Shown piece by piece: positions 26,500-37,813 of a stretch of DNA of 51,913 nucleotides (within the stretch, counting starts at the first letter, position 1; each line of letters opens with the position of its first letter). A program made the translations under genes and the position numbers. Source of the DNA: Jaapia argillacea MUCL 33604 (taxonomy: Eukaryota; Basidiomycota; Agaricomycetes; Jaapiales; Jaapiaceae). The stretch is from the NCBI GenBank assembly GCA_000697665.1, contig KL197736.1, positions 104,273-156,185 on the forward strand, written 5' to 3'. The notes under the pieces are model-generated. The model ran no database searches. It had not been told where the DNA came from and was given only the letters and a program-made list of their open reading frames with translations.

Positions 26500-27884
26500 A
26501 TGAATACACCATCGTCCTCTCGAACGTTCCCCGGTGAATTCGCGCCCCTACTTAACGATGACGGCCACACAGCCTTGTCGAAGCATTCTGGCAATCTGAT
26601 TTACTTGAGCGGTTCGGCATCGTCCTCTATAGGGCATCCATATTATTTGACCCAAGAGACAGATCCAGGCGTTATCGATACGGCGGCTGCGGCTGCAGCG
26701 GGGAGTTATCTAGTTAATCCCTTTGCCGTTTCGGATGGTACTTCACCGTCAGGTTGGACAATGAATCCGGCTTCTGTGGCGGACTCGCAGTCACCGGACG
26801 TGATGGCGTCCTGGATTTCCACCGTCGCATTCGATAAAAGTCCAGCAATCCCAATTGCGGACTCATTTGCCCTCCCCTCTACGTCCTACATGATGGCGAT
26901 ACAAAGCAAACATCACGAGCCTGCTCTACCTTTTCCCGGTCAGCATATTCTTCCACCACGTCCGACTTCACCTTCAACGACTCCCCCCATGCAGTCTACT
27001 CCACATCATCAACCTCCTGGAGACGATGAACCGACCTCGGATGTCGAAACACAGCCGAAAGAGAAGCCGAAGGAGAAGAAGCATGCGTGCTGGATGTGCC
27101 ACAAGGCGTTCGACAGACCCAGTACTCTTAAGAAGGTCTGTCATCAATCCCCCTTCACTTTTCATTGTACACTCAAACAGAACACCTAGCATCTACTTGT
27201 CCACACGGGAGAAAAAGGTTAGATCCCGATCGTCGATTTACTTCCGTGTCGCCGATCTCGATCAACTCTGACCGAAATTTCCTTGGTTCAGCTCACGCTT
27301 GTAGCATATGTAGTCGACGTTTTGGCGTCTTATCGAACCTCAATCGCCACATGAAGCGATGTGCGCAGAAACCCGTCAACGCGGCCAAGTCGTTGTCGGG
27401 ATCCAACTCTGGAAGTAACTCCCCTTCGGAGCCGCCCACCCCGAGCTCTTCGAAACTCCCACCCGCTCAGCTACAGGTCCCTCCGAGAGGACGGAAGCGA
27501 AAAGCTTCGCCCAATCCTTCGTCGCCACCGCCGACCCCTGAGATTGGCGAGGCCCAGCGAAGGATCTCCAATTCCCCACCCGCTGATCAGAAGCCCAAAC
27601 GCCGGCGGCGAGCCCCGTCGCCATCTCTCTGGATACCCGAATCCCTTCGTGACTTCAACCTCGCATTTTATCCCAAAACCGCATCCATGCCCCTACCTCC
27701 AGTCGTATCTTATGGTACTCCAGACACCGGTAGCATGTGGGAGGAAAGGAATTCGTATGATAACGAGGACGAAGATGAGAATTGTAATTTTTATCATCCG
27801 AGGGGGTGGAAAGGCACCTTGCCTGGGCCTGGTTTGCTTGGAAGGGATGTCTTGAATACCAAAGGCAAACTTCTTGTGTTCTAG
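26500..27884 (+). CDS. C2H2/C2HC zinc-finger transcription regulator
   Basis: Likely DNA-binding regulator in the nucleus. Exons 26500-27135, 27190-27217 and 27292-27884 give 418 residues. A long Ser/Pro/Ala-rich N-terminal region, with an Ala run, precedes a basic linker KEKPKEKKHA. Finger 1 is CWMCHKAFDRPSTLKK plus HLLVHTGEK, a C-x2-C-x12-H-x3-H pattern. Its two cysteines and its two histidines are on different exons, and the 28-nt middle exon carries the histidines. Finger 2 is CSICSRRFGVLSNLNRHMKRC, ending in Cys instead of the last His. The C-terminal part is Pro/Ser-rich with basic KRKASP and KRRRRAPSP patches that may serve as nuclear localisation signals. Target genes cannot be inferred. 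Confidence 0.85.
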
Positions 27885-28102
27885 GTGATTTTGGACGAGT
27901 TGTTCTTCACGATTGTTCAAGCGACTGTCTTCGTTACATACCCGTTATTTGCACGCTGTATTGTCCCGTTTGATACCCGTTGGAACTTCTCAGAATTTTT
28001 GGTGAGTTGCGGCGCCGCTCGTTGCAGATGGCTGGAGCAAGGTGTTGCCAACGATGTACTACGGCTCAGCCAGTCACCAATGCCATCATAAAAATTCGAT
28101 TT

Positions 28103-29245
28103 CTATCCCCCTCTGGACCCAAGAACTCCTCTAACCAAATCCTCGCGCCATCCGCTACCATTACCCGTTCGACCATTCCTGTCAACCCAAATATCGCTCT
28201 TGTCGTTTTTTCTCTGCACCACTACACTCGGAACGACCGAGAACGCCTTTAATCTCCCACTCTCTACCAACCACGCGTATGCTTGATCCAATGCACGCGA
28301 GTATGCAAAGGGTGGATAGCGAAGGTGCAATAGGGCACGTCGGGCACCAAGAGTGGTAATCGCATAGGCGTGGGTGCATTTGGGTCGATGGGAAGGGTGA
28401 ATATGGGTCACTTGGTGGGATGAAGGGTGCACGAGTGGAGGGTAGTACGTCTCGTTTGACCAGCAATGCCCTGAGCGGTGTGAGGCGAAACCGAATGAAA
28501 ACATTTGAATACACTTACCTAGGAAGAGTAAATCCCATTCGTTGGGGAGTGCATCCCACATCTCGGCCAACCGAGACTTGATATCCCACTCCATGTCTAC
28601 ATCATCTTCTAAGATAACGGAAACGCGATCAAGACCGCCAGGGGCGTTTGCGATCCGCTTGAGGACTGACAGATGGGAGTGCCAACAAGCCATTTTTGAA
28701 GCAGTGAGGATTTTTGAAACATGGAGCGACGAGTTGTACGGTGTGATTTTGTCGTTTTCAGTGGCACAAGTCAGCGGAGGTTCTTCAGAAGTATCCACAA
28801 GTTCGGTAGGCGCTGAAGGGTTCGACCATAAGTCAGACCCGTCCGGACCAAGAGGACCTAGCGATAGAGGCATAGAATCGGTGTCATCCGGCCAGTTGAA
28901 GAGTTCATTTTCTTCGCTCCTGAGCCGGAGCGTCCTGAGCGATCGTACTCTCCGAGATATTTCGCCAATGACCGAGTCTGTAGCCTCGGTAGCATCAACA
29001 TAGGCCCACTCAAGTCCAAGAGCGTTCCTGAGTATTTCCATTTCCGCCCTTCGATCCGCTCGGCGAGCCAGAGACACAACATAGATCTCCGATATTGTGG
29101 GTAGGAGAGTTTGATTACTGGGATTTCCAAAAGAAAGGCCGACGACGTCAGAGAGGCTCAAGCGATTAGGGAAGGGAATGGCAAGGAAATAGAGAAGTAT
29201 AACGACCGTTCCTGTGAGAACTATGTGTAGCAAATATGAGGCCAT
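28103..29245 (-). CDS. glycosyltransferase family 25 protein
   Basis: Predicted Golgi/ER type II membrane glycosyltransferase; acceptor and sugar unknown. Exons in minus order: 29245-28519 and 28470-28103 (intron donor GTAAGT, phase 1), 364 residues. The N-terminal hydrophobic anchor (MASYLLHIVLTGTVVILLYF) is followed by the GT25 opening strand EIYVVSLARRADRRAEME. The acidic metal-site motif is VILEDDVDME. The domain closes with FLGHCWSNETYY, HAYAITTLGARRAL and ALDQAYAWLV. Upstream in-frame Mets at 29275 and 29350 are possible starts. I chose the one that begins the anchor. Without removing the intron, the conserved FLG-HCWSNE junction would be interrupted. A degraded partial copy lies at 24420-24690. 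Confidence 0.85.
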   Translation of the reverse strand: MASYLLHIVLTGTVVILLYFLAIPFPNRLSLSDVVGLSFGNPSNQTLLPTISEIYVVSLARRADRRAEMEILRNALGLEWAYVDATEATDSVIGEISRRVRSLRTLRLRSEENELFNWPDDTDSMPLSLGPLGPDGSDLWSNPSAPTELVDTSEEPPLTCATENDKITPYNSSLHVSKILTASKMACWHSHLSVLKRIANAPGGLDRVSVILEDDVDMEWDIKSRLAEMWDALPNEWDLLFLGKCIQMFSFGFASHRSGHCWSNETYYPPLVHPSSHQVTHIHPSHRPKCTHAYAITTLGARRALLHLRYPPFAYSRALDQAYAWLVESGRLKAFSVVPSVVVQRKNDKSDIWVDRNGRTGNGSGWREDLVRGVLGSRGG

Positions 29246-29629
29246 ATCGTGGTTCAGAAGACTCAAGTCACCCATGAACTTGAAGGAGCGACATGAGACG
29301 GCAGGCCGGGCCGGTATACCGGTACGAAACAAGCCACCGCCGACCAACATTCATGTTGTCCTCCTAGTCCTTACCGGCCTTCCCAGTGATCAGCGCTCAG
29401 CCCTCGAGGCCTCACCCACCAGATTAATTGAAGACCAATGTCATGATAAAGTACAGTCCGGTATTTACACGAATAACGCGGTATAAGTTACTAACTCAGC
29501 CCCTCAGCCTCGTGACTGCATAGAAAGCGAACAACAACGAAAAACATGGTCAAGAGCCAATGCCAAAGGGAATAAAAAGGACAATAATGATACTACACAC
29601 CAAATCGCTTCAACACAATCATAACCCGC
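29246..29629. other. intergenic: GT25 promoter and 3' UTR of the Ser/Pro-rich gene
   Basis: No feature beyond ordinary AT-rich flanks. The left end upstream of the GT25 start remains open in the GT25 frame to 29350, so a longer N-terminus is possible. Confidence 0.4.
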
Positions 29630-32600
29630 TTAAACGCCATCGCCAACCGACGCACACCTACACATCTCCATAACCGCCCCCAAATTCGTGGGTAACTCAA
29701 CATCGAATCCCAACATCTTCACCTCACCTCCCTTGCCTGATAGTGGGTCTAACCCTTCAAGTTCCACATCCAACCCCCCAGGCTTCTCACCTGCCTCTAC
29801 GTCATGGTTCGGCTTCGAGAAGATCATCGTCATCCCTCCATCCACCGTCTCAGCGAGCATCACTCGCACCACCTCCCTTTCCCTCTTCTGAGAATCAACG
29901 TCAACCCGAACGTCCTTCCACCGCCCACAAAACCTCATCAACCCACTCCACCCCGATGCCGCCTCCAGCCTCCATATAAGCGCACCTCCCTCCGAGTCTC
30001 CCAAAACCATCGTAGTCCCCATCATCTCCTTCTCCTCCTCATCCTCCTCGTTTCCATCTGGTCGCACATGGATCACCCTCACACCTGGAACCTCGGATGC
30101 TAGCGCTAGATGAGAGAAAGACGATCGGGCGCTGTAAAACGTCTCTTCTGGGCTCCCCATGTCGACTTGCAGAAGGTGTCGGATGTCAGGATGTTGACAT
30201 GTCTACATTCGACAAAATCGAAATCGCAACAGTCAATTTCAACGGCGTTCAGAACTTCAAACCACCAAAATTCGCTCACCTCGGATGACGGAACCACACC
30301 CGTCCAACCCCCACCCCGCGTAGCCTCCTTCTGGCATTCATCTTCACGTGTTTCAACAAGAGACAGAGGGAACGGACTCCCACTCCTCGTACGCCTGATA
30401 TGATCTCTTCTCACAAGAACCGGTGGAATATCAGCCGGACTGAAGGTCATCTCGGGTATTTCGGCGAGAGTCACTGGTAGTACGATGGAAGATGGACATG
30501 GAGAGTCGATTGGAATGTGGGGAGCGACGCCAAAGGATGGTTCGAAAACAGGCTCCGTTAGGCGACCAGAGGAGGTCAGGTCGCCTGAGGGCGAAGTTCC
30601 TAGGAAGAGCGAGCGAGTCGGCAGCACGATGGAAGATGAACATGGAGAGTCAGTTGAAAAGTGGGAAGCGACGCCAAAGGGTGGTTCTAAAACGGGGTCC
30701 GTTAGGCGGTCAGAGGAGGTCACGTCGCCGGAGGGAGGATTTCCAAGGAAGAGTGGGCGAGTCAAGAGTTCCGATGGCAAATCTCCAACGTAACCAGCCT
30801 CAAGCCCTAATATCCCCGCCAAAGCCAAATTCCTCATCCGTGGAGGGACCAAGTACTCTTCCGCACATTCTTCCTCCAACCCACTCGATAGTGACGAAGA
30901 AGTACCATCTGGGATGTGTGCTCGATCGCCGCGACGAGAGCCGGAGTCGGAGCCAAGCCAATCGTCTACTCTCTGAGGGATCACCTCTTCATCCTCGCAC
31001 CTCTGACCCAGATTCGAGCCCGATCCACCACACTCATACCCATATCCATATCCATACTCCCCACCAACAAACTCACTCTGCCCGCTCGCACACTCCCTCT
31101 CACTACCCCACACCACCTCAACATCACACTTCCTAAACGGGTCTTCCTCAGGTGTCAACACCCTGCCCATCCTCAAACTATCCCTCCTCAAATCATCACC
31201 TCCCCTGTCCCTGCCTCCTTCATCCCTCTCCCTCTCCCTCCGCCTCTGATAATCTCGAAACTCCCACCTCTCACCCGGAGACACCACCCCCTCCTCCCCA
31301 TCCAATCGAGAATGAGCCAAATCAACACCAAACCCGCCATCCAAAGCAGGAGACGGCGCAGCACTCCCACTACCACTCCCACTCCCAAATCCACTCAACG
31401 TATCCCGACTCCTCATATACGCCTCTTTCAATCCACCCAACCCTAACCCAACAAGCGAAGCCAACGAAATCGAAGCGGCGGAATTCCTCTTCCTCTCCTT
31501 CCTCGCCTCGGACTGGTCCTTCGCTTTCCTAGTCTTCCCATCTCTCCGCTTGCTCCCAGCGCCGAACACCTCATGATCCGAAACCTTGATGGTATCGTCG
31601 ATATCAACATCACCCATATCGGTATGACCTTCCGAATCACCACTCCCTCCCACCTCAGAATCAACATCGTCAAACCTAAAATCCGGATCGAAGAACGAGA
31701 AGCTCGTTCGGAATTGTCCCTTTTTCCTCTGCTCCGGGCTCTGCCGAAGCTGCACACCCTCCTCCGGCCTCTGAAGAAGACGGACACCCTCCTCCGGCTT
31801 CTCCAAACGAAAGAAACCCTCCGGTTTATCCAAACCACCATCCCACAACCCTCTCCTCCCAAAAACCCTCTCCCGATGCAAACTCCCATCACCTTCCAAC
31901 CCAAACACGTCCCTCAGCACAGGAGCACTCGCAACCCTCCCCAATCCCAATCCCTCTCCTCTGAGTGAGAGGGGAGGTTGTTCGTCGCGAGCGGAAAGGG
32001 TTCCGTCGTTAGGGTGACGGTGACGGTGACGGTGAAGGCGTGATGGATGAAGGGGTGATGGAGGGTGTTGTTGAGATAACGAGAAAGGATGACATGACGG
32101 AGAACGGTATTGGAATAACGAAGAAGGTTGAGATAACGGAGACGGAAGCGCCTTAGAAGAAGGAACAGGCGAAGGCCAAGAAGATTGAGGAGTCAAAGGC
32201 GTCCAAGGCGATCCCTCCGTCGAATTCGATCCTGGAGATTCTGAAGAGGAAGAACCACTCCCTCCTCGCTCCTCTTCCTCCTCGACCTTTGCAACAAAAA
32301 CACCTCTCCCACCTCCAGCTCCTATCCCCGCCAACCCACCCACAACCCCACCACCAGATGTAGACCTCACAGCCCCCCTCCTCGAAATCAGTACCCTCCT
32401 AACCCTCTCTTCAACCCCAGAATCTTTGGTTGGAGGTAAAGGAGGTAAAGGTTCTGTTGGGGGAGGCGAGAGCGGGGGGAGAGGGAGAGGTTTTTCTCGA
32501 TTGGGTCTGTCCATTGACTGGTTCGAGTCGCATGAGTATACATTTCGAGTTTGCGAGAGTGGACCCGGATGGATATGGGAGGGAGGGGGGACTTACCACA

Positions 32601-33136
32601 TCGATCCAGCTTTCTCGGATCTGGAGCCAAGAATTCTGTCTTTTCACTTGCGGAGTAGCTTTCAAGTCGTCACCCAACCCTTCCCTCGAACCAAACTTCG
32701 ACCCCGAATCAAAAGCCAGAGCAACAGGAACCCCTTCAGACCCCATCCGACTCTTCCTCCCATCCCTCCCATCCCTCCGGTCCCTCCAACTCCTACACCC
32801 ACCTTCACTCTGAACCACAAAAACCGGACGCCGAGTCTCTCCCTCCGCAAATTCCACATCTCTTCCACCAGACCCTCCCAAGCCACCTCCAGGAATAGGA
32901 GCGACCCTAGGATCCATAAACGGACTAGGCGCTCTCGAATCCAGTTCCAACCCATCAAAAGGGTACGCGCTCGAATTCAACGGGAGGGGTCTACCTGGTC
33001 TTGGGAGGGGTATCGTTGATGGGCTTGATGTGCGATCGTTTGGGCCTGTGGGGCGTGTCAGTTGGGGTATTCATCTCGGAGGCAGAGGAGCGAGAGAAAA
33101 TGAGAGAAAGAAAGGAAGAGAGAGGGAGAGAGGAGA

Positions 33137-33173
<37 letters not shown>

Positions 33174-34496
33174 CGAACGTGAAGGCGACACACCACCCCC
33201 TGCCAACCTCAGCGTAAACGCACTAGGCTTAAACGGCGAAGTCTTCACCCTCCCTTCCCTCGATTTAGTCGACGAAGATCGGCTGAGAGCAGCTGCTATC
33301 ACTTTGATTGGCGAAGTCGGTTTGATGGGCAGAGTCGGTTGTTTCGGTTTGGGTTTCGACTTGGTGGAGAAAAAGGCTCGGATGCCTTTCTTTGTGAGGG
33401 TTGATTTGGGTGTTTCGTCCGAGTCTTTGGTGATGGAGTGTGAGGGAGGATGAGGTTGGTAAGCTGGGAAAGGGAAAGGAGTGGAAGGAGTAGGTGTTGC
33501 TGAACGAGAATCCCCACTCCCCTCTCCCTCCCGTCCGTCTCTAAGTTCCACACCACTCTCGCTTCTGACTTCAGCCTCTACTTTATCATCATCATCCCCC
33601 GACTCGAAACTCGACTGTGATTCCTCCTCGTCACTCTCGTCATCTCCAAGACCGCGAGGAGCGAGAATGACTTTCGCAGGTGGTGAAAGAGGAGGAGGAG
33701 AGCTGTAAAAGTCGCTTTCGTATAAAGTGTCTCCGTAGGCGTTGGGGTCTCCGTAGAATTCTAGGGATGGAGGTTTTGTTCGAGGGAATGGGAGGAGAGA
33801 GCCGGAGAGGGGTGAGGGAGAGCTGGAGAGGGAAGGGAAACGGGAGGTAGATGGAGAAGGAGGGAGGGAAGGTGTGGAAGGGATACGATGGATGAATGGA
33901 GTTGTGAATTGTGGTGATGCGCGTTTGGAGGGGATGGTCGCGGGGAGGGAGTTACGGTTGGGACTGGAGTTGGGATTGGAGTTGCGTCTAGGTTGAATTG
34001 CGTTTGAATTGCGTTTGGTCTGGATGGGACTCGAGTTGCGTTTGGGTTGAACGCTCCTCGTGAGTGTGTGGTTCGCATTGGGGTTGGCTGATCGAGGAGT
34101 GGGATTCGCTGGGCGGACGAAGGGAAGGTAGGATGGATGGGAGTCGTTCATGTGGAGGAAGGACAAGGGCTGTGATTTTGAACGGGGACGGGCGGGTGTA
34201 TGCGTCGTGACTGTTGTGATCGAGTGAAGGGCAGGAGTGACAGGGGTATCGCTGGAGATGGAATGGGAGTGGAGGACGAGGGCACTGGCTCTGGTCCTGA
34301 CTTTGTTGAAGAGGGTGTTTGCGGTGGATGCTCTGGATGGGAACGGGTGGGTGTCCGACTTGTGGTGTTGCTCGGATGTGTAGTCGGGGAAGTGCAGAGC
34401 TGGAGATGGGACGTCGAGGGCTGTGGTCACCAGTTTGTGGAACTCCGCAAGGCTGAACGCAGGCTCCCTTTTGGTCTCGCGCTGTGTGTCACCCAT
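29630..34496 (-). CDS. large Ser/Pro-rich, mostly disordered protein of unknown function
   Basis: Not recognised. Exons in minus order: 34496-33194, 33045-32597, 32517-30280, 30202-29630. They sum to 4563 nt, 1520 residues, phases consistent. The N-terminus has a conserved-looking segment (SLAEFHKLVTTALDVPSPAL) also kept in the decayed copy at 45.99-46.18 kb. The rest of exon 1 is Ser/Pro/Asn-rich low complexity, ending in a KKGIRAFFSTKSKPKPKQ basic stretch. The middle holds acidic and Gly-rich tracts and a two-copy 49-residue repeat. The C-terminal ~190 residues look globular (ETFYSARSSFSHLALASEVP, SGWSGLMRFCGRWKDVRVD). The first intron contains a TC/GA microsatellite next to its acceptor. 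The start is the Met of MGDTQRETKREP; an upstream in-frame Met at 34532 is possible. Signalling or cytoskeletal scaffolding would be a guess. Confidence 0.72.
30482..30775. repeat. two tandem copies of a 147-bp coding repeat
   Basis: Units 30482-30628 and 30629-30775 are near copies (for example CGATGGAAGATG-ACATGGAGAGTC at each start). On the minus strand they encode 49-residue units of the form LFLG..PSGD.TSS.RLT.PV.EP.FGVA. The decayed paralogue at 43.9-44.0 kb has one unit only. Confidence 0.85.
33138..33170. repeat. GA/TC dinucleotide microsatellite in intron 1 of the Ser/Pro-rich gene
   Basis: An uninterrupted GA run, read as TC on the coding strand, lies inside the first intron, upstream of the acceptor used at 33045. 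The paralogous intron at 45.87-45.89 kb keeps the same repeat, so it predates the duplication. Confidence 0.85.
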
Positions 34497-37400
34497 AGGA
34501 GATATGGTGGACGTCGTTTGGAACAAACCCATGTCGACGACGAAATCCTCTGGGGGACGAGAAAGGAGATTGAACAGGAGATTCGCATTCATACTCGGCT
34601 TAAAGCACATCTCCTTTCCTCCCCCAACAATCAGCCACAACACGAATCAAGTGCGACGCTTACCTCTTTCGGATCCCATCACTCCCATCCATGCTTCGGA
34701 TCTTCTGCTTTGCTTCAACTTCTGATAACCAGGCGATGCTTTTCGTTTTGGTGGCGCACAGTATGGACGTGATTTGCAAATGAGTGGTGGTGGTGATGTC
34801 ATTATGCACGATGCACGTGGTTAATGGACGCTTTGCCCCTAACCCCATGCGATCAGGCAACCACGGAGAATCTTCATCCCCGACCTCCTAGTCCATTATT
34901 CGGCAACCCCAGAAATTTGCATTCGTCCTCCCCGCATACTAGTGTCGCTCCCTCACGACGAGGAGTTTGGACTACCCAAAGTTCCTTGACATTCATTCCG
35001 CGTCATGCTGCCCTCCGTTCGTTCACCGCATCTCAAATTCAACTCGTCATTCAATCACCATTTTACATTTTCAACCCGGTCATCTGCGAATACCTAAACT
35101 CCTGTGTTTCAACTCCTGAAGCTGCGCCACCGACGCGCTCTCGTTACCTCCCTAATCACTTTCGGCCTATACATCTTCCCCGTCTCACACAGCCACAATT
35201 CCATCCATCGACATTCGCCACCAGCACACCCACTATTCAACGTGACTCCAACTCCACATCGCCTCTCGACTTGTCCTTTTGTAAGCCTAGCACCCCAGAC
35301 GCGCAAAGTCCAAGTCGGCTACAAGAAAACTTCATATCTTGTTAAAATATCCGAGGGACCAATAATCGCGATGCGGTCTGATACGACGACAGCACCCACT
35401 TTCCCGGGCTCCCGGCAGCGAGATATCGGTATGGAGGGTTAGTCGACGAGGAAGAATGGGGTCTTGGGTCTCGGCGCCGAATGAGTTAATCTCGGTAGTC
35501 TGCAATGAGTTCCAGTTGTGAAAAGGAGGGTGAAATGGGCCGCTAATCATCCATTATGTCGCAGAGGAGAGAGGAACGAAGACATGTTCCTATCGAAAGG
35601 AAAGGTGTTTGTGTTTATGCGTCGATGCGTCGAACTGGTGGAGACGACAGGGTGCGGATGGATAGAGGAGAGGCGCACCACTACACCCACAAATCCCCGC
35701 AATCCAACTCCGTCACCTTTCGACGTGATCGGATCCTGCTTAACCTGGCTCCGAGGTCCACCACCATGTCCTGCCACGTCGGCTAGCCTCGGGTTCGCCA
35801 CTACAGTGCTGGACCTCAACAACGTCGCGAAAACGCAGTGGATCTTTTGTGAGTTGTAATAGGAGAGACTGGACTAAATTGGACCCGGCGAGGTTCTTGT
35901 GTGTCGCTGAGCGTTTGTTTTGAACAGGTGTACAAAAATGCGAAATTCCGTTGGGAAGAATGTTGCAAATGTTGATTCACCACCCCCTTCCGCTTCCGAG
36001 GTCTACGAGAAGGGTTCGATCGTCGCCGATCTAGTGCGCTTGATATCTTTCGTGTCGAGTCTTCCTGCCCTGAGTTAGGGCCGCTCAGGTCCGTATCTGT
36101 TTGATCCCGCAGGATTTTGTGCAGTAACTCATGACTCGTCAGTTCATCTTTCTCTTTAGCCAGTATCGTGTATTGTCGCCGACTCACTGACCCCCCGTCA
36201 AATATAGACCATCAGTGGTAAGCAAATCCGTAGCCTCATGATGAGGAGCTGTTACTGAAACCGGAAAGATCCACAAGAGAACAACTTCGACACTGGAAGT
36301 CTTGAGAACCAGACTTTCCAGCCGATGTGTCGTGCGTCGTGCGTCGTTTCTACAAGACTACAAGCACCTGAGCTTCTGGCAACACTCGAGCAACGTCGCT
36401 AGCTTGTCGGCGGGATTCCGAATCTCAACGTAATGGACAGTAAGTAACGCAGGTGTTGCGGATTGTGACTCCTCCCTCCCACTTCAACCGCCCTGTTTGC
36501 GTTGGTCACCATCGCGTGGCTGCTAGTATTCCGAGGAGTTGATGAACAAAATAATATATGCTGCAATGTGTTTTGATTTACTTTGGGTGTGTTGAGCTCT
36601 CGAGGTCCTAACATGCTCGCAAGAGCTCTGGGAGGCGGAAAATTCGCTCAATCGTCAGTCAGCAATATGCATGACTAAATGTCACATTTCGTGACAAATG
36701 CGACACCTTGTCAATCTCTGGCCGATCTTTGGGATTGGCGAAGGAACGTCGCCCCGGGGCCCCTTGACACCCCTCGCCAACATCGTTCTTGGCAATGATC
36801 CCGACGACTCACTCCACCCGATTATCTTTATCTCCAGTATACTAAGTATCAACCGCGGTCCACCCATAGCATTCGTCCTGAACTCCTGCCCACCGTGTTT
36901 ACAACATCATGTGACGGTCCAAACCTAATCAGTGGTGGCTCAGACGAAGGGGTGCGCGCTCTCTCAAAACCGTGTCGACAGACTCGACACTGGGACGGGT
37001 GAGTTCTATTTGATGGGTTCTATATGAGCGATGCGTGCTTCTGTGGGACGACAAACGCAGTTGTGTCTCTGAGGCACAGTTAGAGACGTGTGCTGATGTG
37101 CTCAATGTACCTATTCAGCTCGAACACACCGATTCGATACCAATCTACCTAGCGTGCCACCCCCTTCTCAAATCCATTCACCTTGTCAAACCTGCAGTCC
37201 TCCACGATGAACTGGGGTCCCCCTTCCCTCCTCACACACGTCGTCACGCAGGCAAAACACGGGGACCAATTGTAGGGTTTTGCCGTGGTATTGCGATCAT
37301 AAATTGCACCTCAATCATATTTTCGTGACCGTCCCCTTACGGCTGAGGAACTGTGATGGGAGAAACGTTGAAGCCACGCGCAGAAGTAGTCCCTGAACAG

Positions 37401-37813
37401 CAGTTTTAAACCTTGGGTCAAACCTTCCTTGCTCGTGCAACAGAAACGAGATAACTCCTAACGCCCGGGTGCGTCAATCACCACCATTTCACACGTTCAT
37501 TTCCCTGATCATCGGTTTTAATCTACTGAGCCAGGTGCTTAATCGCTGCATCACGGCAAGACATGCTTTACACACCTGACGACCATGAACTTTCCACATA
37601 CTTGGAAATCTTTGTGCCGTATGTTCACACAGCTGCATTCGACTGACTGCGTATAACTCTCCGCCAACTTCGTCAACCCATCCTAAACATCCATCGACAT
37701 GCGTCGAAATGATCCTGACCCTACTCAATCTATTTTTTGGCCCACGGTCATGGTATGTCGCCTGTTACTGCAGTTGGTCCGCGTCAATGTATTTGCACTT
37801 CTTATAGCTGGAT
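34497..37813. other. promoter of the Ser/Pro-rich gene and long gene-free stretch
   Basis: About 34.5-35.8 kb is upstream flank of the Ser/Pro-rich gene. It recurs, diverged, at 46.18-47.31 kb, which explains the open frames that appear in both places. I see no supported gene in 35.8-37.8 kb. A GTG-led open frame at 35816-36187 (-) with RRQYTILAKEKDELTSHELL could be an exon but has no partners. A ~75-bp element at 37322-37400 recurs inverted at 43.12-43.20 kb. Confidence 0.5.
37322..37400. repeat. dispersed ~75-bp repeat, copy 1 (inverted relative to 43.1 kb)
   Basis: The reverse complement of this stretch matches 43119-43200. Shared blocks include TTCAGGGACT, GTGGCTTCAACGTTTCTCCCA and TCAGCCGTAA. 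No coding content is evident. It may be a small mobile-element end or a duplication boundary. Confidence 0.7.

Noticed and set aside
34824-35345. 173-codon open frame also present, in altered form, at 46352-46852
   Set aside because: Apparent conservation comes from the segmental duplication of a promoter; the two versions are not kept in the same frame, so coding is unlikely.
35816-36187. Minus-strand open frame with RRQYTILAKEKDELTSHELL
   Set aside because: Begins at a GTG that is also a splice-donor-like site, has no ATG and no partner exon; not enough to call a gene.
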